Below, one piece after another: positions 54,721 through 62,055 of a stretch of DNA of 64,000 nucleotides. The stretch covers positions 372,001 to 436,000 of the forward strand of contig NZ_FMAE01000007.1 of the NCBI RefSeq assembly GCF_900094575.1, in the 5' to 3' direction. Each line of letters starts with the position of its first letter. Position 1 is the first letter of the stretch. The position numbers were made by a program, and so were the translations under genes. The notes beneath the pieces were generated by a model that saw only the letters and a list, made by a program, of their open reading frames with translations, was not told the DNA's origin and made no database searches. This stretch comes from Bradyrhizobium yuanmingense (GTDB lineage Bacteria > Pseudomonadota > Alphaproteobacteria > Rhizobiales > Xanthobacteraceae).

Positions 54721-55998
54721 TCACCCGACCGCGCGCGCGTCCTTGCTCACGATCGGCGGCTTCGCATTCAGCGCCTCGACCTGAAATCCCGCAACGCGCT
54801 TGTAGTTCGCGGCGATGTCCTCCAGCTCCTTTTGCGACAGCACGTCGGTGACGACCTTGTACCCGTCAGGCGCGCGCTCCTCGACCAGCTGCATCACCTG
54901 CTCGGGACCGTTCTTGCGGTTGAGCAGGACGAGGTCGGTGGTTGCGGGCCGCCGCTCGGCCTCATAGGCGAGCAGTGCCGCCTGCGTCGGACCGTGCGCC
55001 AGGATCTCGCGGGTGATGACGCGCGCGTCGAGGATCGCCTGCGAGGCGCCGTTCGAGCCGATCGGGTACATCGGATGCGCGGCATCGCCCATCAGCGTGA
55101 CGCGGCCGAAGGTCCATTGCGACACCGGATCGCGGTCGACCAGCGGATATTCGTAAGCGTGCGGGCAGTTCCTGATCAGGGCGGGCACGTCGAGCCAGTC
55201 GAACTGCCAGCTTTCGAACCAGGGCAGGAACTCATCGAGCCGCGCCGTGCGGTTATAGTCCTCGCGACGCCACTGATAGGTCGGCGGCATGTGGCGCTCC
55301 GCGACCCAGTTGATGAGGTGGTTGCCGTCGGCGTCCGCTTCTTTCGAGATCGGATAGCAGACGAATTTCAGGATCTCGTGACCGGCCATGATCATGCTGC
55401 GGCCGGTGAGGAAGGCTTTGGCCGGCGTGACGCCGCGCCAGAGGATGCGGCCGTTCCAGATCGGCGGGCCCTCATTCGGATAGAGCTTTTCTCGTGCGGC
55501 GGAATGGATGCCGTCGGCGGCGATCAGGATCGTGCCCTCGTAGGTGCCGGCGGCCTTGCCGGTCGCCCTGTCGACGAAGTCGGCGCGCACGCCGCCCGCC
55601 GTCTCGGTCCAGCCGGTCAGATGATGGCTGGTGAGGATGTTGTCGCGGCCGAGCCGCTCGAGCGCGGTGTCGAGCAGGATCTGCTGCAGCGTGCCGCGAT
55701 GGATCGAGAATTGCGGCCATTTGTAGCCGGCCTCAAGGCCGCGCGGCTCGCTCCAGATCGGCTTGCCGTGCTTGGAGAAATAGGCGAGCTCGCGCGTCCG
55801 CACACCGCTGGCGTCCAGCTTGTCCAGCAGGCCGAGCTCGATCAGCTCGCGCACCGCATGCGGCAGCACGTTGATGCCGACCCCGAGCGGCTTCAGTTCC
55901 GCGACGCTCTCGAACACTTTCACGGGAACGCCGATTTGATGCAGGCTGAGCGCAAGCGTCAGCCCGCCGATGCCGCCACCGGCGATGAGTACCGTCAT
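54721..55998 (-). CDS. FAD-dependent monooxygenase
   Basis: A 425-residue flavoprotein of the aromatic hydroxylase type. MTVLIAGGGIGGLTLALSL is the FAD-binding GxGxxG site; TILIAADGIHSAAREKLYP is the DG motif; RVTLMGDAAHPMYPIGSNG is the GD motif (about residues 295-313). It uses NAD(P)H and oxygen to hydroxylate an aromatic or related ring; the substrate is unknown, though the organisation resembles PhzS-like flavin-dependent oxidoreductases. The ATG at 55998 has CGGAGGGG upstream; the frame extends past it to 56031 without support. Confidence 0.9.
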   Translation of the reverse strand: MTVLIAGGGIGGLTLALSLHQIGVPVKVFESVAELKPLGVGINVLPHAVRELIELGLLDKLDASGVRTRELAYFSKHGKPIWSEPRGLEAGYKWPQFSIHRGTLQQILLDTALERLGRDNILTSHHLTGWTETAGGVRADFVDRATGKAAGTYEGTILIAADGIHSAAREKLYPNEGPPIWNGRILWRGVTPAKAFLTGRSMIMAGHEILKFVCYPISKEADADGNHLINWVAERHMPPTYQWRREDYNRTARLDEFLPWFESWQFDWLDVPALIRNCPHAYEYPLVDRDPVSQWTFGRVTLMGDAAHPMYPIGSNGASQAILDARVITREILAHGPTQAALLAYEAERRPATTDLVLLNRKNGPEQVMQLVEERAPDGYKVVTDVLSQKELEDIAANYKRVAGFQVEALNAKPPIVSKDARAVG

Positions 55999-56122
55999 GA
56001 GAAAACCCCTCCGATGGAGGCGTCTTGGCACAGCCGGGCGGCCGTGGGCAACTGCGAACAGGCCGCCTATGGACGGCGCGGCGGAGGACCGTTAACCTCC
56101 GGTTTTCCCCATGAGGTCCGAC

Positions 56123-56743
56123 ATGCTCAAGCTCTACTACGCCACCGGCACCTGCGCGCTTGCCACTTACATCACCCTGGAAGAGGCCGGCGCCGACTAC
56201 ACCGCTGAGCGGCTGAGCTTCAAGGACAACCAGCAGAACAGCCCGGACTATCTCGCCATCAACCCAAAGGGCCGGGTGCCGGCGCTGGTCACCGACCGCG
56301 GCGTCCTGACCGAGACGCCGGCGATGCTGGCCTATCTCGCGCAGACCTTCCCCAAGGCGAAGCTCGCGCCGCTCGACGATCCCTTCGACTTCGCCCAGGT
56401 GCAGTCGTTCAACTCCTATCTCTGCTCGACCGTGCACATCAACCACGCCCACAAGATGCGCGGCGCGCGCTGGGCGACGGAGGAGAGCTCGTTCGCCGAC
56501 ATGAAGGCGATGGTGCCGAAGACCATGGGCGCTTGCTTCAAGCTGATCGAGCAGAAGATGTTTCGGGGACCCTGGGTGATGGGCGATCAGTACACGATCT
56601 GCGATCCCTATCTCTATACGCTCTCGACCTGGCTCGAAGGCGACAGCGTCGACATCAATGCGACGCCGAAGATCGCCGATCACTTCAAGCGCATGTCCGA
56701 TCGCCCCGCGGTGAGCAAGGTGATGGCGGCGCAGAAGGCGTAG
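56123..56743 (+). CDS. Glutathione S-transferase
   Basis: A 206-residue GST of the beta/theta-like bacterial type. The thioredoxin-like N-domain (KLYYATGTCALATYITLEEA, with Ser/Cys site near residue 10 and NPKGRVPALVTDRGVLTETPAML) is followed by an all-helical C-domain with GDQYTICDPYLYTLSTWL. Conjugates or reduces electrophiles with glutathione; the substrate is unknown. The ATG at 56123 has GAGG six bases upstream; an earlier ATG at 56111 is also in frame. Divergent from the FAD monooxygenase. Confidence 0.88.
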   Translation: MLKLYYATGTCALATYITLEEAGADYTAERLSFKDNQQNSPDYLAINPKGRVPALVTDRGVLTETPAMLAYLAQTFPKAKLAPLDDPFDFAQVQSFNSYLCSTVHINHAHKMRGARWATEESSFADMKAMVPKTMGACFKLIEQKMFRGPWVMGDQYTICDPYLYTLSTWLEGDSVDINATPKIADHFKRMSDRPAVSKVMAAQKA

Positions 56744-56755
56744 GAGCGCAGCTGT

Positions 56756-56846
56756 TGTGGGGTGGGTTAGCGCAGCGTAACCCACCTCTTCTGTCGCTGC
56801 GGAAGCCAAAGTGGTGGGTTACGCCTTCGGCTAACCCACCCTACGA
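56756..56846. repeat. Palindromic repeat (family E)
   Basis: GTGGGTTAGCGCAGCGTAAC on the left pairs with the reverse of GGGTTACGCCTTCGGCTAAC and CCCACC on the right, around CACCTCTTCTGTCGCTGCGG. Located between the GST gene and the end of the LysR gene. Confidence 0.8.
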
Positions 56847-56852
56847 GAGTTG

Positions 56853-57776
56853 CTACGGGAGTTTGCGCCTGGCTTGCTCCAGCTGCCGCCCCGTCTCCAG
56901 CATCAGCCTTCTCAGCCAGATCGAACCGGGGTCCATCTGCGCGCGCGTCGGGTGGAACATGAACTGCTCGTCGATCCCTGGATCGAGCGGCGGCGTCACC
57001 GTGACGAGGCCGAGCTGCTGCGACAGCGCGGCGATCAGCCGGCGCGGCACGAAGGCGACGAGATCGGTGCGCGCGGCAACGTGCAAGGCTTCGAGATAGC
57101 CCGGCACGACAAGCGAGATATGTCGCTCGACGCCTTTGCTGTGCAGCCAGGTGTCGATGAGATCCTCGGCATTGCCGCGGATGATCACGCCGACATGGCG
57201 GGCGGCCAGGAACGCCTCGCGCCGCTTCAGCCTCGATCCGACGGGATGGCCGCGCCGCACCGCCAGCGCGTCGCTGTCGGTGTAGAGCAGCTGGCGATGA
57301 AACCCCTTGAAGGCGTTGCCGATCGAGATCACGAGATCGATGGTGCGGGCGAACTCGGCGTGGAAGATCGCAGGTCCCCGCCACGGCACCACGTCGATGC
57401 GGACGTTGGGGGCAAGGCGCGTCACTTTCGCCATCAAGGGCGGCATCAACAGCTCGACCGCGAGATCTGGCATCATCAGGCGGAACTGCCGCTCGCTGCG
57501 CGCGGCATCGAAGTCATCGGGCACGAACAGCCCGCGGACCTGGTCGAGCGCCTGCGCCAGCGGCGCACGCAGGGCCAGCGCCCGCGGCGTCAGCTCCATC
57601 CGTACGCCCGTGCGCACCAGCAGCGGGTCACCGAAGATGTCGCGCAGGCGCTGCAATGCGTGGCTCGTGGCCGGCTGTGACAGGCCGATCCTCAGGGCCG
57701 CGCGGCTGACATTGGCTTCGCGGAGCAATGCGTCGAGCGCGGTCAATAGGTTGAGGTCGAGCGTTTTCAAATTCAT
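56853..57776 (-). CDS. LysR-family transcriptional regulator
   Basis: A 307-residue regulator. The DNA-binding helix-turn-helix is MNLKTLDLNLLTALDALLRE and VSRAALRIGLSQPATSHALQ (residues 1-45), followed by the NodD/NahR-like substrate-binding part (PDLAVELLMPPLMAKVTRL). The family in this subgroup often senses aromatic compounds. The ATG at 57776 is the normal start; an upstream ATG at 57794 adds six residues. Divergent from the SnoaL-like gene, with a shared 91-base region. Confidence 0.92.
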   Translation of the reverse strand: MNLKTLDLNLLTALDALLREANVSRAALRIGLSQPATSHALQRLRDIFGDPLLVRTGVRMELTPRALALRAPLAQALDQVRGLFVPDDFDAARSERQFRLMMPDLAVELLMPPLMAKVTRLAPNVRIDVVPWRGPAIFHAEFARTIDLVISIGNAFKGFHRQLLYTDSDALAVRRGHPVGSRLKRREAFLAARHVGVIIRGNAEDLIDTWLHSKGVERHISLVVPGYLEALHVAARTDLVAFVPRRLIAALSQQLGLVTVTPPLDPGIDEQFMFHPTRAQMDPGSIWLRRLMLETGRQLEQARRKLP

Positions 57777-57786
57777 GAGGTGAATA

Positions 57787-57804
57787 GATATCATATTTCA
57801 TATC
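57787..57804. promoter_or_regulatory. Candidate LysR operator
   Basis: GATAT-N8-ATATC dyad (57787-57791 and 57800-57804) in the 91-base gap between the LysR gene and the SnoaL-like gene. Fits the T-N11-A style of LysR sites, but is weak. Confidence 0.4.
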
Positions 57805-57867
57805 GATTTGAAGAATGACGTTGGCCCGGCGATGATCTCCGCGTTGTCACCACGAGGAGATGCCGCC

Positions 57868-58311
57868 ATGAACGCGAGCGCCAACAAGAAACTGCTGCAG
57901 GATATCTTTGCCGCGGCCGCCAATCCCGATCCGGCCGCGCGCGACCGCGCCCTGTTTACAGCAAGTCTCGCCGACGACGCCAAATGGGTCGTCACCGGGC
58001 AATATTCCTGGTCGCGCACCTTTGCCGGCAAGGACGCGATCCTCAAAGATCTGCACGGCTATGTCCGCACGCGCCTGCGCGACCGCACGCGGACCGTCGC
58101 CCATCGCTTCATCGCCGATGGCGACACCGTGGTGGTCGAAGCCAAGGGAGATAACGTCACGCCCGAGGGCGTGCGTTACGACAACGATTATTGCCTCGTG
58201 TTTCGCCTGGAGGACGGCAAGATCAAGGAGATTCGCGAGTACTGCGACTCCATGCTGACCGAGAAGGCGCTCGGCCCGTTTCCGCAAGCCTCCGCGAGGG
58301 CAGCGAGCTGA
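57868..58311 (+). CDS. SnoaL/NTF2-like protein
   Basis: A 147-residue NTF2-fold protein. Pattern: LLQDIFAAAANPDPAARDRALF, SLADDAKWVVTG, FAGKDAILKDLHGYVR, VVVEAKGDNVT and YCLVFRLEDGKIKEIREYCDS, the last being typical of SnoaL-like ketosteroid-isomerase relatives. Likely an isomerase or hydrolase for a small molecule, otherwise unknown. The ATG at 57868 has GAGGAG upstream; the likely target of the divergent LysR protein. Confidence 0.85.
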   Translation: MNASANKKLLQDIFAAAANPDPAARDRALFTASLADDAKWVVTGQYSWSRTFAGKDAILKDLHGYVRTRLRDRTRTVAHRFIADGDTVVVEAKGDNVTPEGVRYDNDYCLVFRLEDGKIKEIREYCDSMLTEKALGPFPQASARAAS

Positions 58312-58364
58312 CCGGATTGGACCAGGTCGCGTCCACCGGCCGCTCCTGTTCGCCACGGCCCGCG

Positions 58365-58532
58365 ATGTTTGTGCGAGCCTGTCGGACGCTGCTGGAACTC
58401 CTGCAGACCCGGCACGCGCGGTCTCGGATCCGCTGCCAGCTCGCGGCCATGACCGAACGCGAGCTTCAGGATTTCGGGATGTCCCGGAGCGAGATCGAGC
58501 ACGAGCTCAGAAGGACGGTTCGGCGGAAATGA
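58365..58532 (+). CDS. DUF1127 protein (YjiS-like)
   Basis: A 55-residue basic protein. It ends with the DUF1127 block QLAAMTERELQDFGMSRSEI, a short helical hairpin found in many rhizobial small proteins, some of which act in RNA or phosphate-related regulation. It begins 54 bases after the SnoaL-like gene. No ribosome site is strong, so the start could lie elsewhere. Confidence 0.78.
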   Translation: MFVRACRTLLELLQTRHARSRIRCQLAAMTERELQDFGMSRSEIEHELRRTVRRK

Positions 58533-58579
58533 ACGGAGTGGACCCCCCATGTCTCGCCTCTCGCGGTGCCAAGGCCGGC

Positions 58580-58604
58580 GGAACTATTGCGTGCCGCCGG
58601 CGTT
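58580..58604 (+). promoter_or_regulatory. Candidate EcfG (general stress sigma) promoter of bphO-bphP
   Basis: GGAAC at 58580-58584, a 16-base spacer, then CGTT at 58601-58604. This matches the alphaproteobacterial EcfG consensus GGAAC-N16/17-CGTT. It lies 55 bases upstream of the chosen bphO start. Match is by pattern only. Confidence 0.6.
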
Positions 58605-58658
58605 CCCTCGGTTGCCGGGCGCGCCGCGCCCGCGGCAACCTGCGTTCTCGGGAATTTC

Positions 58659-59243
58659 ATGCTGGCTGGGGCTTCGGACGTTTCAACGCAGGGAGGCCGC
58701 AGCTTCTCCGGACTCCGCGAACGACTAAGAGACGCAACGTCGGCCGCGCACCGCGACCTCGACGCGCAGCTGTCGGCGTTCGAGCTGGCCGAGCTCTCCG
58801 GCTATCGGCGCTTTCTGCAAGCCAGCGCCGGCGCCCTGCTGCCGCTCGAGACGGCACTCGTCGAGGCCGGCGTCAGCAGCGCTTTCCCGGACTGGCCGGA
58901 GCGGTCGCGAAGCGCGGCAATTCTGGCTGATCTCGAGCGCCTCGGCAGCGCGGTGCCGCGGCTGGTGTCCGTGTCCCCACTGACGCGCAGCGGCGTTGTG
59001 GGCACGATGTATGTGCTCGAAGGCTCCCGTCTCGGGGCAAAATTCCTGCTGAAGATGGTCGCGGATTCCGCCGATCCGCGCCTCCGCGAAGCTGTCGCCT
59101 ATCTCAGTCACGGCACCGGCAGGCGGCTCTGGCAGAGTTTCCTGGCGAAGCTTGCAACCAACGAGTGCTGGGACGAAGACGAGGCAATCGAGGCGGCCCG
59201 CATCGCCTTCGCCGCATTCGAGCAGGCGGCGGACCGGGCATGA
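58659..59243 (+). CDS. bphO: Heme oxygenase (BphO)
   Basis: A 194-residue heme oxygenase that opens heme to biliverdin, the chromophore of the adjoining phytochrome. The proximal heme His is H31 in ATSAAHRDLDAQLS, and the distal glycine helix is YVLEGSRLGAKFLL. The ATG at 58659 was chosen: it follows CGGGAATTTC and lies after the predicted promoter, whereas the in-frame ATG at 58566 lies upstream of that promoter. The stop overlaps the bphP start (ATGA). Confidence 0.88.
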   Translation: MLAGASDVSTQGGRSFSGLRERLRDATSAAHRDLDAQLSAFELAELSGYRRFLQASAGALLPLETALVEAGVSSAFPDWPERSRSAAILADLERLGSAVPRLVSVSPLTRSGVVGTMYVLEGSRLGAKFLLKMVADSADPRLREAVAYLSHGTGRRLWQSFLAKLATNECWDEDEAIEAARIAFAAFEQAADRA

Positions 59244-61786
59244 ACCAGGCCGTCAATCTCACCAATTGCGACCGCGAGCCGATCCACATTCCCGGCAGTG
59301 TGCAGCCGTTTGGCTTCCTGCTGGCCGTGCTCTCGGATTTCACGATCTGCATGGCCTCGGATAACGTCGGGAGCTTTCTTGGAACGGATGTTGCCGACCT
59401 GCTGCAGCGGCCGCTGTCGGGCGTGATCTCCGAGGCGGCGGTCGAAACGATCCGCAGCCGGGTCGATCATCTCGGCGGTCCGGATGCGACCGAGCGCCTG
59501 TTCGGCGTCGAGCTGCAGCCCGGCAAGCCACCCTTTGATCTTTCGATCCATCTCTCCGGCGTCTATCTGATCGTCGAGGCGGAGCCGAGCGTCCACGAGC
59601 CCGGCGTCAATTCCGGCGAGCTCGTGCGCTTGATGCTCGAACGGATCCGCAAGACGCGCGGAATGGCCGATCTTGCGCGCGAGGCGGCGCGTCAGCTTAA
59701 GGTGCTGACCGGCTTCGACCGCGTCATGGTCTATCAGTTTCACCCGGACGGGTCTGGCGAGGTGATCGCCGAGACGGCGGAGTCTGGGCTCGAATCCTTT
59801 TTCGGTCTGCGTTACCCCGCCTCCGACATCCCAAGGCAGGCGCGCGCGCTCTATCAGCGCAACTGGCTGCGCATCATCGCCGACGTCGACGCGCGGCCTG
59901 CCGCGCTGATGTCCACGGCCACGCATAATGCGGGACTGCTCGACCTGTCGATGAGCGTGCTGCGCTCGGTGTCGCCGATCCACATCGAATATCTGCGCAA
60001 CATGGGCGTTGCCGCCTCCATGTCGGTGTCGATCCTGCGCGACGGCAAGCTGTGGGGTCTGTTTGCCTGCCACCATTATTCGCCGCGTTACATTTCGTTC
60101 GACAAGCGCACGGCCTCCGAGCTGTTCGGTCAGATGTTCTCGTGGATCGTGGAAGGCCGCGAGCGCGAGGGCGACGTCGCCTATGAGGCCCGCGCGCATC
60201 AGGTCCAGGAGCGATTGATCGAGATCGCGGCCTCGCACGACCACAGCCGGCGGGCGATCGTCGATTTCCTGGGCGACTATCGCAAGATGATCGAGTGCGA
60301 CGGCGTCGCAGTCTGGTCCGATAACACCATCGCGCTCGAGGGCGAGACCCCGACCGAAGACGAGGTGAAGGGTCTCGTCGCCTTCATCAACCGGACTTCG
60401 CCTGGCCGGATCTTCGCCAGCGCCGAGATCGCCCAGGTCTACGCCGCCGGCCAGGCCTTCCGTGACCGCGCGGCGGGCTTTCTCGCCATCCCGATCTCGC
60501 GCACGCCGCGCGATTGCCTGATCTTCTTCCGCCGCGAGGTCACGCGATCGGTGAAGTGGGCCGCAGATCCCAACAAGGTCTACGACGAAGGTCCGCACGG
60601 GCCGCGCCTCACCCCGCGCAAGAGCTTCGAGTTGTGGCAGGAAACGGTGGCGGGGCAGTCGAAGCCGTGGTCGGCGGCCGATATCCGCATCGCCGAGAGC
60701 CTGCGCGTCACGCTGCTGGAGGTGATCCTGCAACTGTCCGACCTCGCCGCGCGCGAGCGCCGCGGGGCGCAGGAGCGGCAGGAGCTGATGATCGCTGAGC
60801 TCAATCATCGCGTCCGCAACATCCTGAGCCTCGTGCGCGCCCTGGTGGCGCAGAGCAAGGAGACCGCGACCGGCATCGAGGAGTTCGCCAGCGTGCTCGG
60901 CGGCCGCATCCAGGCCCTCGCGCGCGCCCACGACCAGATCACGAACCTGAACTGGGCACCCGTCGCGCTCCGCACCCTGGTCGAGTCCGAGGCCGGCGCC
61001 TATCTCGGTGCGCGCGCAGACCGGGTGAAGATGGGCGGTCCGGACGTCGCGCTCGATCCAAAGGCGTTCGCGACGCTGGCGCTCGTCGTTCATGAGATGA
61101 TGACCAATTCCGCCAAGTACGGCGCGCTTGCCGATTCCACCGGCAGTGTCGAGGTGGTCTGGCGCCTCGACCCGTCTTCCAGCCTCGTCATCGAGTGGAA
61201 GGAGAGCGGCGGTCCGCCCGTGCAGCCGCCGTCGCGGCGCGGCTTCGGCACCACCATCATCGAGCGATCGGTGCCGTTCGATCTCAAGGGCGATGCCGAG
61301 ATCCGTTTCGACCTCCTGGGCGTCCAGGCGAAGTTCGTCATTCCGCCCAACTTCGTCCAGCTCGTCCCATCCATCGCGGGAGCCGCCATGCGTATCGAGG
61401 AGCAGCAATCTGCCCGTCCACGGATTTCCGACACGGCCCTGATCGTGGAGGACAACCTGATCATCGCGATGGCCGCGGAGGTCATCCTGCTCGACCTCGG
61501 CGCCCGCCACGTCGACACCGCCGCAACCGTCGACCAGGCACTGCGCTCGATCGAGCGTTCGCGGCCGAGCTTTGCTCTGCTCGATCTCAATCTCGGCAGC
61601 GAGAGCAGCATCAAGGTGGCGCAGAAGCTAAAGGAGATCGGGGTGCCCTTCATCTTCGCGACCGGCTATGGCGAGCGCGCGCCGATCCCCGAGCCATTGG
61701 CCTCCGCGCCGGTGGTCCAGAAGCCCTACACGCTGGAAGTGGTCGAAAATGCACTCGGCAAATTGCAGCAGGCCGGCGCCCAATAG
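59240..61786 (+). CDS. bphP: Bacteriophytochrome HWE histidine kinase with receiver domain
   Basis: An 848-residue red/far-red photosensor. The PAS-GAF-PHY sensor holds the biliverdin-binding Cys10 (NCDREPIHIPGS), PASDIPRQARALY (about 193-205), SVSPIHIEYLRNMG and LWGLFACHHYSPR. An HWE kinase follows, with ELNHRVRNIL (His at about 523). A C-terminal receiver domain has EDN (about 737-739) and phospho-acceptor D782 in LLDLNLG. Light changes the kinase output and may phosphorylate its own receiver. Gene overlaps bphO. Phe24 replaces the usual His of QPHG. Confidence 0.95.
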   Translation: MNQAVNLTNCDREPIHIPGSVQPFGFLLAVLSDFTICMASDNVGSFLGTDVADLLQRPLSGVISEAAVETIRSRVDHLGGPDATERLFGVELQPGKPPFDLSIHLSGVYLIVEAEPSVHEPGVNSGELVRLMLERIRKTRGMADLAREAARQLKVLTGFDRVMVYQFHPDGSGEVIAETAESGLESFFGLRYPASDIPRQARALYQRNWLRIIADVDARPAALMSTATHNAGLLDLSMSVLRSVSPIHIEYLRNMGVAASMSVSILRDGKLWGLFACHHYSPRYISFDKRTASELFGQMFSWIVEGREREGDVAYEARAHQVQERLIEIAASHDHSRRAIVDFLGDYRKMIECDGVAVWSDNTIALEGETPTEDEVKGLVAFINRTSPGRIFASAEIAQVYAAGQAFRDRAAGFLAIPISRTPRDCLIFFRREVTRSVKWAADPNKVYDEGPHGPRLTPRKSFELWQETVAGQSKPWSAADIRIAESLRVTLLEVILQLSDLAARERRGAQERQELMIAELNHRVRNILSLVRALVAQSKETATGIEEFASVLGGRIQALARAHDQITNLNWAPVALRTLVESEAGAYLGARADRVKMGGPDVALDPKAFATLALVVHEMMTNSAKYGALADSTGSVEVVWRLDPSSSLVIEWKESGGPPVQPPSRRGFGTTIIERSVPFDLKGDAEIRFDLLGVQAKFVIPPNFVQLVPSIAGAAMRIEEQQSARPRISDTALIVEDNLIIAMAAEVILLDLGARHVDTAATVDQALRSIERSRPSFALLDLNLGSESSIKVAQKLKEIGVPFIFATGYGERAPIPEPLASAPVVQKPYTLEVVENALGKLQQAGAQ

Positions 61787-62055
61787 GCATCCCCTGACGA
61801 ACAGCATGCATCGGCGTGCATGGCACAGCGGATTCGCATGCGGCTTTGCATAGCTGCCGACAAAATCGGCAGATTTGGTGCGGGTCGAGATCGGGCGCGC
61901 GAGGAATTTGAAGGTTCAATTAAGAAGTGTCCCCCATTGTGTCGCGGTGCAGCGTAGGCCGCCAGGGGCGCGGCGTGCGGCTGTCGGAGTGGCCGTGACG
62001 ATCGCCGGAGTCGTTCGGCCCCTCGAATTCACATGTATCTGGGTGGACAGTGGGA

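Noticed and set aside
59108..61510. An 800-codon reverse frame
   Set aside because: Antisense of the bacteriophytochrome gene.
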